From: Glebionis coronaria
Lineage: Eukaryota > Streptophyta > Magnoliopsida > Asterales > Asteraceae
Direction: 5' to 3'
Assembly: GCA_025667525.1 (NCBI GenBank)
Contig: CM046882.1
Span: forward strand, 524,918,618 to 524,982,617
Length of the DNA stretch: 64,000 bases
Notes under the pieces: generated by a model
Database searches by the model: none
What the model saw: the letters and a program-made list of their open reading frames with translations, nothing else
What the model was told of the DNA's origin: nothing
Part shown: in pieces, positions 44,319 to 55,913 of the stretch
Layout: each line of letters starts with the position of its first letter
Numbering within the stretch: the first letter of the stretch is position 1
Program-made: the position numbers and the translations under genes

Positions 44319-47300
44319 TCAAGCCACAGGCTTTGAGATATTGAGCATCCCTAGCTCAGCAACTAGCCTATTGAACGAAGGTTCAGCCAAAGGCTTTGTG
44401 AAAATATCAGCTAGTTGCAGCTCCGTGGGAACAAAGTGCAGCTCAATATCTCCCTTCATTATGTGATCCCTGATAAAATGATTCCTGATATCAATGTGTT
44501 TGGTACGTGAGTGAAGAACAGGGTTGTTGGAGATGGCAATGGCACTGGTGTTGTCACAGAAGATTGGCACTTTGTCATATAAGATCTCATAGTCAACCAA
44601 TTGACTTTTCATCCAGAGCACCTGAGCACAACAGCTGGCAGCAGCGACATATTCAGCTTTAGCTGATGACATGGCCACAGAGTTTTGCTTCTTAGCACTC
44701 CATCCAACCAATTTTCCTCCTTGGATTTGACAGCTACCAGAGGTGCTTTTCCTGTCAATACAGCATTCAGCATAGTCTGAATCTGAATAGGCCTTGAGAT
44801 CAAAGCCTGATTCCTTGGGATACCATAGACCTAGGGAGGGTGTTCCTTTGAGATACCTGAAAATTTTCTTAACAACCACTAGATGGGATTCTTTTGGGTT
44901 AGCTTGGTACCTTGCACAGAGACATGTGGAGAATTGGATATCAGGACGACTAGCTGTTAAACACATGAGTGACCCAATCATGCCTCTATATAAAGTCTCA
45001 TTAACAGAGACCCCTGACTCATCAGGACCCAAGTTGTTGGGTGGAAGCATGGGGCATTTCACTCCTGCACAATCAGCTAAGTCATATTTTTTAAGTAAAT
45101 CTTTAACATACTTTTCTTGACAAATTGAAATCCCCTTAGGACATTCTTTAATTTGAAAACCCAAAAAGTAAGTTAATTCACCCATCATACTCATCTTATA
45201 TTTCTTGGTCATTAATTTAGCAAAACATTTACTAAGATTAACATTTGTTGACCCAAAGATGATATCATCCACATAAATATGCACAATGATGAAATCACTC
45301 TTATCCTTGAAGGTAATGAGTGTTTTATCAGTAGAACCCCTGACAAATTTGTTTTCATTTAAGAAATTAGATAGAGTTTCATACCACGCTCTTGGAGCTT
45401 GTTTCAGCCCATACATGGCTTTGTGTAAATTGTACACATGATTGGGAAACTCGCTGTTCTCGAATCCTTCAGGTTGTTCAACATATACTTCCTCAGCCAA
45501 ATCTCCATTGAGGAAGGCACTCTTAACATCCATCTGATACACAGTGAAGTTCATATAAGCAACATAAGCAAGGAAGATTCCGATGGCTTCAAGTCTTGCC
45601 ATAGGAGCAAATGTTTCATCATAATCAATTCCTTCAGTCTGTGTATACCCTTGTGCCACCAGCCTGGCCTTGTTTCTGATGATGTTTCCAATTTCATCCA
45701 TCTTATTTCTATAGATCCATCTAGTGCCTGTGATGTTCTTACCAGGTGGAGCTGGCACTATTGTCCATACCTTGTTCCTTTTGAACTGATTGATTTCTTT
45801 CTGCATAGCAGCTACCTACCCATCTTCTACAAGAGCCTCAGCTACTCTCTTAGGTTCAATTTGAGAGAGAAATTTAGCAAAGAGACATTCGTTGGCTGAT
45901 GTAGACTCTGAGTCATGAATTCGCTGTCTAGTAGTAACCCCTGCATTAGGTTCCCCAATGATGTTGACAAGAAGAATGTGTTGATCGCTTGACCACTTGG
46001 TACGAGGAGCTGGGGAATCATGGACAGGGACAATTGTGGGTATAGCTGGTACTATTTGAGTTTCATCCTGCTGACTAGGAGGGCTTTCTTCAAAGATGAC
46101 TTCAGTGTCTGAGTCTACTTCAGCCATATCAAGGGGTACAAGTTCATTATCAGCAGGAGATTCTTCAAGGGTTTGAAGAATTGGTGAGTCATCAATAGCA
46201 GTTGAGGAAGAAGGAATACAAGAAGGATGTGGTTCTTCTTCATCAAGTTCCTGAGAGGTAGGAACTTTAATGTTGTGTGTAGACAGAGGGTCAAAAGCAG
46301 GAACATAAGGAGTGAGAGTGTTGGAGTGATGATGGTGATGACAGGCATGAATTGGTTCTGAGAATTCATCACTTGGGAATGACACCTTTTCATTAAAATC
46401 AATTCCAGCACCCTCTGTTATAGTTCTCCGTATGACATCATCATCTTCATTGAATCTGACATGAAATGTTTCTTCTACTTCTTGTCTTCTGGTGTTGAAT
46501 ACTCTGAAGGCTTTGGTTGTTGGAGAGTATCCCAAGAAGAAACCATCATCAAATTTTTCATCAAAATTTCCAAGTTTATCCCTGTAGTTATAAATGAACA
46601 CATGGCTTCCAAAAACATGAAAATAGCTGACATCTGGAGCTTTGTTTCTGAAAACTTCATAGGAAGTTTTACCATGTCTTTTGACAATGATTGATCTATT
46701 TTGGGTATAGCAGGCAGTGTGAACAGCTTCTCCCCAAAATTGCTTTGGTAAAGCTGTACCATTTAACATAGTTCTGGCTGCTTCAATCAAAGTCATGTTT
46801 CTTCTTTCAGCCACACCATTTTGTTCAGGGGTGCCAGCTGAAGAGAAGTTTTGTGATATTCCCTTTTCATCACAAAAAGATTCAAGTTGATGATTCTTGA
46901 ATTCAGTACCATTATCACTTCTTAGAGCTTTGACTCTAACATCATTCATATTTTCAACCTGTATGATGAAGGACATGATGGTATCAGCTGCATCACTTTT
47001 CCTTCTAAGGAGGAAAACCCATGTATACCTTGAAAACTCATCAACTATGACCAAGGTGTATTTGTTGTGATTAATGGTCTGAGGTTTGACAGGCCCAAAC
47101 AAATCCATGTGAAGGAGATGTAAGCACTTTCCAATAGAAAATGATTGCCTGGTCTTGAAAGAAGACATGTGATGCTTTCCCTTGACACAAACTGAACAAG
47201 TCTAATCTTTAGAAAACATCACTAAAGGTAGACCAGCAACCAGGTTTTGAGTGGCTACCTTGTTGGTGTTCTTGAAGTTGAGATAAGACAGTCTTTTGTG

Positions 47301-47722
47301 CCACATCCAATTGACACTTTCAGAGGCTTTAGCTAGAAAACATTGGAGTTGTCTTCAGAGCAAACAACCATGTTGATGACATAAACATCTCTCCTTCTTG
47401 GTGCAATAAGCACTACATCATTATTCTTGTTGAATATGGTTCCCTGAGTCTTAGTAAACAAAACCTTGTAGTCAGCATCACACAATTGGTTTATGCTAAT
47501 GAGATTGTGTTTAAGACCATTCATATATGCAACCCTTGTAAAAGTTATCTCATTGCAGTTCACTGAGCCGTATCCCTCTGTGTCGCCTGAAGAATTATCC
47601 CCAAACACCTGTTTAGGACCTGGCTCTTTAGAGTATCTGTGCAGGTATTGTTGAATCCCTGTCATGTGTCTAGAACAGCCACTGTCTAGATACCATACCG
47701 ATTCCTTAAGATGTTTCTGCAC
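44319..47722 (-). pseudogene. Pol block B: protease, integrase, RT, RNase H
   Basis: Protease is in 47722-47333 (WYLDSGCSRHMTG). After a frame change near 47333 the zinc-binding part follows, then integrase in 47168-45816 with LHMDLFGPVKP (Asp), LRSDNGTEF (Asp) and TPEQNGVAERRN (Glu). A stop or shift near 45810 separates RT plus RNase H in 45806-44319 (495 residues open): [12 protein letters not shown], active site YVDDIIF near 45270, [15 protein letters not shown], RNase [10 protein letters not shown], and [13 protein letters not shown]. The last reads SSAEAEY in block A, so a conserved Glu is Lys here (codon 44660-44658). Ends VA and stop at 44319. Confidence 0.9.
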
Positions 47723-47724
47723 AG

Positions 47725-48807
47725 ATACATAGAAACAAGTTAGTTCATATGGTGAACCTACTTTCCAATGGGTTCCCTGAATTGCTGATTAGCAACTATT
47801 GAGTTCCTGTAGAAATTTTAGCGATGGGAAGGACAATTAGCTGTCTCATGGGTGAAACTTCCACAGATATCACAACCTGGGAATTCACCACACTCATCTG
47901 AGTGATGGTCTGTGAATCCACAGAATTTACAAGGAGGATAAGGTCTGTAATTTCCTAATTGTCTCTTAGAACCCTGTTGTCTTTCCCTAGAAGGTGTCTG
48001 AGCTCTCTTAACAGCCATTTGTCTATCATGGTCTATGGTCATGTGATGAGAGTTTTTACAGATATTGCAATAAGGTTTGACTAACCTTTCACCTTTGGGT
48101 TCACCTAGAACCGACTTAGGTTCACGAGAAGTAGAGCATTCAGCGAAAGGCTTAATATGTTGTTTTAAGAGTTCTACTTCTTTCATCAAAGACAACAGGC
48201 ATTCTTCAGTTGAGGTATCAACTTTGTTCATAGATTTTGTTGAGACAGGCTTAAAGGCAACTTACTTAACAGATTGTTTTGCAGGTACTGAAAAAAATTT
48301 AGCTGGTGGTTTCTCAACATCTGTTTTAGGTTCACCCTTAGCTCCTCTAGAGGAACTGCTGGGTTCAACCCCTGAGAGTTTGGTTAAGGGTGGTAATTCA
48401 GCCATATCTTCAGAGACAGGGTCATCAGCCAAGATGGGATCTGGCATATGATATGTCTCTGTAGATTTAAAAACAATCTCTTTGGGTTTGGTGAGAATTT
48501 TCAGCTTATTTTTCTTAGTAGAGACTTCCCTTTTAATATCAGCAGGTAGTTCATCATTAAGCAATTGATCTATAGTGAACCTACTGCACAGCCATTTTCC
48601 GATAACCTTGTTTAATTCTGATACTTGATCATTTAAGGCACTATTCTTCAAGGTTAACCTATTGACTTCGTTTTGAAGGGATATTTCTTCAAGATCTGAG
48701 TATGTGTCATTAGGAGCCTTGATCCATCCAATTGTGTTGTTGGAGGCGAGGATGCTTTCGTTGATCTCGAAGTTAACGTTTGCTGCTTTGGGAACGGAAC
48801 ACGCCAT
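47725..48807 (-). pseudogene. Chimeric ORF: ORF2 N terminus fused in frame to gag C terminus
   Basis: ATG at 48807 opens MACSVPKAANVNF, the same N terminus as ORF2, for about 40 residues. At about 48688-48692 the sequence switches, without breaking the frame, to the middle of gag (ISLQNEVNRLTLKNSALN, coiled coil) as in gag A near 53500. It runs to a TAA at 48262 and continues in 48231-47818. There, three zinc-knuckle-like motifs lie in a row: CNICKNSHHMTIDH (last ligand His), CKFCGFTDHHSDEC and CDICGSFTHETANC. It leads directly into pol block B. The gag N-terminal capsid part is absent from this second unit. Confidence 0.82.
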
Positions 48808-48809
48808 GG

Positions 48810-49156
48810 ATTTAAGGTCGAAGGTGAAAGAAAATGGAGGATGGGTTAAGAGAGAGAAGCACTTAGAGAGAGAAAAGATTTGAGAAATGAGAATGGTGGT
48901 GGGTGAGAAGAGAAGAGAGACAATATATATATTCAAACTAAGTAAACAGTTATTCAACCGCATTAAATGCAAAGTGAGAAAATGACTGCTCAAGTGGGTC
49001 CTTTGACCTTTCAAAACTTATTTGTCTCCTTGTTATTCGAAAAATAAATGATTAAATATTTGAGAATGTTTTTTGCATTTACTTGGAAAGTAACTACCTA
49101 GTTTCATGTGAAAAACATTTAATATAAAATCAATCATTTAATGAACACATTTAATA
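48810..49156 (-). other. Spacer between pol A and the chimeric ORF
   Basis: Non-coding. It is a diverged copy of 43970-44318, which separates pol B from ORF2; both contain the TATATATATATTCAAA run and the CATTTACTTGGAAAGTAACT segment. It is the evidence that a second element tail starts here. Confidence 0.8.
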
Positions 49157-52100
49157 TCAAGCCACAGGCTTTGAGAGATTGAGCATCCCTAGCTCAGCAA
49201 CTAGCCTGTTGAACGAAGGTTCAACCAAAGGCTTTGTGAAGATATCAGCTAGTTGCAGCTCTGTGGGAACAAAATGCAGCTCAATATCTCCCTTCATTAT
49301 ATGATCCCTGATAAAGTGATACCTGATATCAATGTGTTTGGTACGAGAGTGAAGAACAGGGTTGTTGGATATAGCAATGGCGCTGGTGTTGTCACAAAAG
49401 ATTGGCACTTTGTCGTATAAAATTTCATAGTCAGCCAATTGACTTTTCATCCAGAGCACCTGAGCACAACAGCTGGCTGCAGCGACATATTCTGCTTCAG
49501 CTGAAGACATAGCCACAGAGTCTTGCTTCTTAGCACTCCATCCAACCAATTTTCCTCCTAGGATTTGACAGCTGCCTGAAGTGCTTTTCCTGTCAATACA
49601 ACATCCAGCATAATCTGAATCTGAATAGGCCTTGAGATCAAAGCCTGATTCCTTTGGATACCATAGACCTAGAGATGGTGTTCCTTTGAGATACCTGAAA
49701 ATTTTTTTAACAGCCACTAGATGGGATTCTTTTGGGTTAGCTTGGTACCTTGCACAGAGACATATGGAGAATTGGATATCAGGACGACTAGCTGTCAGAT
49801 ACATGAGTGACCCAATCATGCCTCTATATAAAGTCTCATTAACAGAGACCCCTGACTCATCAGGGCCCAAGTTGTTGGGTGGAAGCATGGGGCATTTCAC
49901 TGATGCACAATCAGCTAAGTCATATTTTTTAAGTAAATCCTTAACATACTATTCTTGACAAATTGAAATTCCCTTAGGACATTGTTTAATTTGAAAACCC
50001 AAAAAGTAAGTTAATTTACCCATCATACTCATCTCATATTTCTTGGTCATTAATTTAGCAAAACGTTTACTAAGATTGACATTTGTTGACCTAAAGATGA
50101 TATCATGCACATAAATCTGCACAATGATGAAATCACTCTTATCCTTGAAGGTAAAGAGTGTTTTATCAATAGAACCCCTGACAAATTTATTTTTAGTTAA
50201 GAATTTAGAAAGAGTTTCATACCATGCTCTTGGAGCTTGTTTCAGCCCATACATGGCTTTGTGTAGTCTGTACACATGGTTGGGAAACTCGCTGTTCTCA
50301 AATCCTTCAGGTTGTGCAACATACACTTCCTCAGCCAAATCACCATTGAGGAATGCACTCTTTACATCCTTCTGATACACAGTGAAGTTCAAATAGGCAG
50401 CATAAGCAAGGAAGATTCTGATGGCTTCAAGTCTTGCAACTGGAGCAAATCTTTCATCATAATCAATTCCTTCAGTCTGAGAAAACCCCTGTGCCACCAG
50501 TCTGGCCTTGTTTCTGATGATGTTCCCAATTTCATCAATCTTATTTATATAGGTCCATCTAGTGCCTGTGATATTCTTTCCAGGTGGAGCTGGCTCTAGT
50601 GTCCATACTTTGTTCCTTTTGAACTGATTAATTTCTTCTTGCATAGCAGCTACCCATCCTTCTTCTACCAGAGCCTCAGCTACTCTTTTAGGTTCAATTT
50701 GTGATAGAAATTCAGCAAATAGACATTCATTGGCTGAGGCAGACTCTGAGTCATGGATTCGCTGTCTAGTTGTGACCCCTGCATTAGGTTCCCCAATAAT
50801 GTTGACAAGAAGAATGTGTTGATCTCATGACCACTTATTTTGAGGAGCTGGGGACTCAAGGACAGGAACATTTGTGGGCACAGCTGGTACAATTTGAATT
50901 TCATCCTGCTGACTAGGAGGGCTTTCTTCAAAGACTACTTCAGTGTCAGAGTCTTCTTCAGCCATATCAAGAGGTACAACATCATTATCAGCAGGAGATT
51001 CTTCAGGGATTTGAAGAATTGGTGAGTCATCAATAGCATTAGAAGAAGAAGGACTACCAGAGGTTTGTGGTTCTTCTTCATCAAGTTCCTGAGAGTTAGG
51101 AACTTCTATGTTTTGAGTAGACAGAGGGTCAAAGGCAGGAACATAAGGAGTGAGAGTGTTGGAGTGATGATGGAGATGACTGGTAGGTCTTGGTTCTGAG
51201 AACTCATCACTTGGGAAAGATACATTTTCATTAAAATCAATTTCATCACCATGTTCCTGTTCTTTGTATGACTTCCTCATCTTTATTGAATCTGACATGA
51301 AAGGTTTCTTCTACTTCTTGTCTTCTGATGTTGAATACTCTGAAGGCTTTGGCTGTTGGAGAGTATCCCAAGAAGAAACCATCATCAGCCTTTACATCAA
51401 ACTTTCCAAGTTTATCCCTGTAGTTGTAGATGAACACAGGGCATCCAAACACATGAAAATAGCTGACATCTAGAGATCTTTTTCTGAAAACTTCATAGGA
51501 AGTTTTACCATGTCTTTTGACAATGATTGATCTGTTTTGTGTGTAGCAAGCAGTGTGAACAACTTTTCCCCAAAATTCCTTTGGTAAGGCTGCTCCATTC
51601 AACATAGTTCTGGCTACTTCAATCAAAGTCCTGTTTCTTCTTTCAGCCACACCATTTTGTTCAGGAGTGCCAGCTGAAGAGAAGTTCTGTGAAATCCCTT
51701 TTTCATCACAAAAAGATTCAAGTTGGTGATTCTTGAATTCAGTACCATTATCACTTCTTAGAGCTTTGACTCTAACATCATTCATATTTTCAACCTGTCT
51801 GATGAAGGACATGATGGTATCAGTTGCATCACTTTTCCTTCTGAGGAAGAACACCTAAGTATATCTTGAAAATTCATCAACTATGACCAAGGTGTATTTG
51901 TTGTGATTAATGGTCTGAGGTTTGACAGGCCCAAACAAATCCATGTGAAGGAGATGTAAGCACTTGTCAATAGAGAATGATTGCCTAGTCTTGAATGAAG
52001 ACCTGTGATGCTTTCTTTTGACACAGGCAGAACAAGTCTTGTCTTTAGAAAACATCACTGAGGGTAGAGCAACAACCAAGTTTTGAGTGGCTATCTTGTT

Positions 52101-52559
52101 GATGTTCTTGAAGTTGAGATGAGACAGTCTTTTGTGCCACAGCCAATTGACACTTTCAGAGGCTTTAGCAAGAAAACAATTTGAGCTCTCTTCAGAGCAA
52201 ACAACCATGTTGATGACATAAACATCTCTCCTTCTAGGTGCAATAAGCACAACATCATTGTTTTTGTTGAATATGGTTCCCTGAGTCTTAGTAAACAAAA
52301 CCTTATAGTCAGCATCACACAATTGGCTGATGCTAATAAGATTGTGTTTAAGACCATTCACATATGCAACCCTGGTAAATGTAATCCCATTGCAGTTCAC
52401 TAAGCCATATACTTCTGTGTCACCTGAAGAGTTATCTCCAAACACCACTTTAGGACCTGGCTCCTTTGAGTATCTGTGTAGGTATTGTTGAATCCCTGTC
52501 ATGTGTCTAGAAAAGCCACTGTCTAGATACCATACCGATTCCTTGAGATATTTCTGCAC
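49157..52559 (-). pseudogene. Pol block A: protease, integrase, RT, RNase H
   Basis: Protease motif in 52559-51855 is WYLDSGFSRHMTG (Cys of the usual DSGC is Phe here), then the zinc-binding HKRLSHLNF...CSAC. A TAG near 51857 replaces a Trp codon. Integrase continues in 51854-51246 with RSDNGTEF and TPEQNGVAERRNRT. After shifts near 51250 and 50830, RT occupies 50644-49949; its active site reads YVHD (codon 50107-50105 is CAT) instead of YVDD. A TAG splits RT from RNase H, 49900-49157, whose motifs are intact ([32 protein letters not shown]). Blocks A and B are clearly homologous throughout. Confidence 0.9.
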
Positions 52560-52599
52560 AGATACATAGAAACAGGTTAGTTCCTATGGTGAACCCATT

Positions 52600-55096
52600 T
52601 TCCAGTGGGTTCCCTGAATTTCTTATTAGCATCTCTTGTGTTCCTGAAGAACTTTTGGCGTTGGGAGGGACAATTCACTGTTTCATGGGTATAACTTCCA
52701 CAAATATAACACCCAGGGAAGTCACCACTCTCGTCTGAGTGATGGTCTGTGAATCCACAGAATTTACAGGGAGGATAAGGTCTGTAGTTTCCCTGTTGTC
52801 TTTTGGAACCCTGTGGTCTATCCCTAGAGGGTGTCTAAGCTCTTTTTGCTGCCATGTGTCTGTCATGATCTAAAGTCATGTGGTGAGAGTTTTTACATAA
52901 ATTACAATAAGGTTTGATTAACCTTTCCCCTTTGGGTTCACCTAGGACTAACTTAGGTTCATGAGAAGTAGAGCATTAAGCGGAAGGCTTAATGTGTTGT
53001 TTCAAGAGTTCTACTCCTTTAATTAGAGACAACAGGCGATCTTCAGTGGTAGGGTCAACCTTATTCACAGCTTTAGTAGCAACAAGCTTAAAAGCTACTT
53101 GCTTACCAGTTTGTTTAGCAGGCACATGAAAAACTTTAGAAGGAGGATTCTCAATATCTGTTCTAAGTTCGCCCTTAGCAGCTCGAGAGGAACTGCTAGG
53201 TTCAACTCCAGAGAGTTTGGTCAAAGGTGGTAACTCAGCCACATCTTCAGAGACAGGGTCATTAGTCAAAGTGGTATCTGACATATGAATTGTCTCTGTA
53301 GATTTGAAGACAATGTCTTTGGGTTTGGTGAGAATTCTTAGCTTATTTTTCTTAGCAGATATATCCCTTTTAATGTCAGCAGGCACTTCATCATTAAGCA
53401 ATTGATCTATAGTGAACCTAGCACACAGCCATTTTTCAATAACCTTGTTTAATTTAGAGACTTGATCATTTAAAGCAATGTTTTTCAAGGTTAACCTAGC
53501 GACTTCATTTTGCAGGGATATTTTCTCTAAATTAACCCGCCTGAGAGTTTCACATTCAGATTTAGCATTTAGCAATTCAGTTTTAACAGAGTGAAACTTA
53601 TCAAGTAGGTTCTTTCTTTGTTCCTCAACAAAGTGTAAATCAACAATGGTGTAATCAAGGACATGCTTACGTTCATCACTATCAGACATAGATAAAAGCC
53701 TGTGTACCTTTTTCATTGTGATGTCAACCCATTGTCCTGATCTTGCATCACCTTTTCCAACAGCTGGTTCATCCTCAGCTATAGCTATGAAAGCCCTGAC
53801 TCTTGTAGTATCTTCCTCATCTGAAGTCAGCGGTTCATCATTCCAATCATAAGCTTCAGCTACCAACCCTTTCTCTGTCTTTTTATCACCACCCTTCTTC
53901 TTAGACAGAGCTTGTTCTAACTCAGCTTTTAGGGCCTTGTACTTGTTTTTGTAATCCTTCTTTTCAGTGTCTGATGAATTGGATTGGTGAGATGAATTGT
54001 GTTGTTTAAACTTGTAAGGTTTTGATGACGATGATGGATAAGAGGGTGAGGATGTTTTGGTGTAAGGACAGTCCTTTTGGAAGTGTCCAAGCTTTCCACA
54101 GGAAAAGCAAGTTTCTTTTGACCTGTCAGTTGATTTACTAGCTGATCCTATTCTCCCTGATCTTTTGAAGAATCTTCTTTGGTTGGCTAGCAAGGCTCTT
54201 TCATGAAACTCTACATTAAGGTCTGTCAAGAACTCTTGGCTGCTGCGGGTGTCTTCTTTGACATCAGAGTCGCTGTCATGAGGATGTGTTATAGAGATCA
54301 AGGCTTTGGAAGATGCTCCTTGGACTACAAATCTTTCAGTCTCTGACTTGTAAATAGTATCGATCAGCCCTTCTTCATAATTATACTTTCCATAAAGCTG
54401 AGCAAGGGTGTCATTCTTGATTGAGTTGTTAGCTCTCTGAGTCTGATTCATACTCAGCCACTTTCTTGGAAGGCTGTTGACAAATGTGGCATTGATCTCA
54501 GCTTGACCAATAGTGACATCATTCATTGCTAGGTTATTGAGAAGAATCTTCAGCCTTGTATAGGTTTGCTGAACCTTTTCACCTTCAAGTGACTTGAAGG
54601 CATTGAACTGAAGTCTGAGTGCCTGAATCTCTGTCTCTCTTGTTTCAAAGGGTCCTTCATGGCCAAGGATGAGGTCTGTCCATATTTGTTTGGCTGTGGG
54701 ACACTGAATGACAGACTTCATGATGTGTTTGGGAAGACAGGATATGATGATGCTTTTGAGACGTTTATCTTGGTTTGACAATTTTCTATCAGCTGGTGTC
54801 CATTGTTTGAGAGGTTTGGGAAGAGGGTTTTCTTCAGTGGAGGTAAGAGCCATGGGAATATAAGGACCATTCTCTAAAATTTCTAGAAGAAAAGGTTCAA
54901 GTCCATCGAGATACACAAGAAATTGACTCTTCCAACTGGCATAATCTTCTTCATCAAAAACTGGTACACTTGTGACATGTGATCTACCTCATGAGTCAAG
55001 AAGTTGGGGTAGATCATCGTCATTGGCAGGAGGGTTGAGTCTTGGTGAAGATGGTGTTGTAGAAGGTGATTGTGGTGGGTTAGAAGTTTCTGGCAT
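52600..55096 (-). pseudogene. Gag block A of the composite copia element
   Basis: ATG at 55096 (MPETSNPPQSPSTTPSS); a TGA at 54991-54989 interrupts codon 36. The main open block is 54916-52976 (646 residues): capsid with DYASWKSQFLVYLDGLEPF just upstream and FNAFKSLEGEKVQQTYTRLK, the zinc knuckle CFSCGKLGHFQKDC near 54100, a Ser/Lys-rich linker, then coiled coil (about 53700-53400). A TAA at 52978-52976 replaces the Glu found in block B; beyond it the distal zinc-knuckle-like motifs are partly lost (CKFCGFTDHHSDES lacks its last Cys). Structural polyprotein, not translatable as one chain. Confidence 0.86.
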
Positions 55097-55156
55097 GGTG
55101 GATCTTGATTATAAAACTGAGAACGATGTTTCTTGAAGGTTTTAATATCAAACACC

Positions 55157-55168
55157 GCTCTGATACCA
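55157..55168 (-). promoter_or_regulatory. Primer-binding site of the composite copia element
   Basis: Minus strand TGGTATCAGAGC, two bases after the 5' LTR; initiator tRNA-Met type. Confidence 0.93.
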
Positions 55169-55170
55169 AT

Positions 55171-55913
55171 TGAAAGTCCCTAATCAATGCTAGAAACCCT
55201 AATCTTAACTAATCAACACACAGTATTACTTTTCAAACGTAATCTTATTATTGTATAATAAAGAATTACAAGTGTTATGGATAACACCGTTTGATGACAA
55301 TGTGTTGTGCACACTTTGAACAACTATAAACCTAACTTATGAATACAGTCGCAGCTGTTTGATTCTATAAGTTCTATGCAATAATGTTATGAATATCTCA
55401 AAGTGTTAAACATTAATGCATGAATACACATCCTATTTATAGTGTTACGAAATTGACCTAAATAGTACTTGATGGTGACTACCCAAGCTTTCACAAGTTC
55501 CCACATCAGTCACATGATGTTATTCTATTCTTGGTAGTCTTCCATTATGCTTTAAGGAAACAGTTGTCAAAACAGTTTCCTTTTTCTTCATAGTCTCGAA
55601 CACACAAATGGCATGTCCAAAGTGTGCTGAGTGTTAACAGGGTATTGCCACCCCTGTTAACCCTCAACCCCTCAGAGTCCCTGATACATCTTGGCTGTTA
55701 TCCATCACAGCCAATGAGTATGTCTTCAAGTAATCTTTGACTTCCTTGACAATGTCTCTGTCATGGACTCCTCTAAGGTTGCTCACGGAGACTTGGATCT
55801 CTGTAAGTCTTGCGATACTTTCCTGCCTCCTAGGCACAAGCAAGGGACTATCTAACAGCTTAATTATGTTTAAATATATGATCAGGAAATCTAACAAGTT
55901 TAGATTCCCAACA
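55171..55913 (-). repeat. 5' LTR of the composite copia element (743 bp)
   Basis: Partner of 38844-39589. Minus strand TATAAATA at 55441-55434 is the likely TATA box. Confidence 0.93.

Larger units (their letters stand above)
38844..55913 (-). mobile_element. Composite SIRE-like Ty1/copia element with two gag-pol blocks
   Basis: 17.07 kb between one LTR pair (38844-39589, 55171-55913; about 745 bp each). Minus-strand order: 5' LTR, tRNA-Met primer site, gag A, pol A (to about 49157), about 140 bases of spacer plus an ORF2 start fused in frame to the gag C terminus, pol B (to 44319), full-length ORF2 with a predicted intron, polypurine tract, 3' LTR. The spacers after pol A (49156-48810) and after pol B (44318-43970) are homologous, showing that the tail of one element precedes the second gag-pol. 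Flanks are CATTC (left) and CAAAG (right), so there is no target duplication. Both pol copies are defective. Confidence 0.88.
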
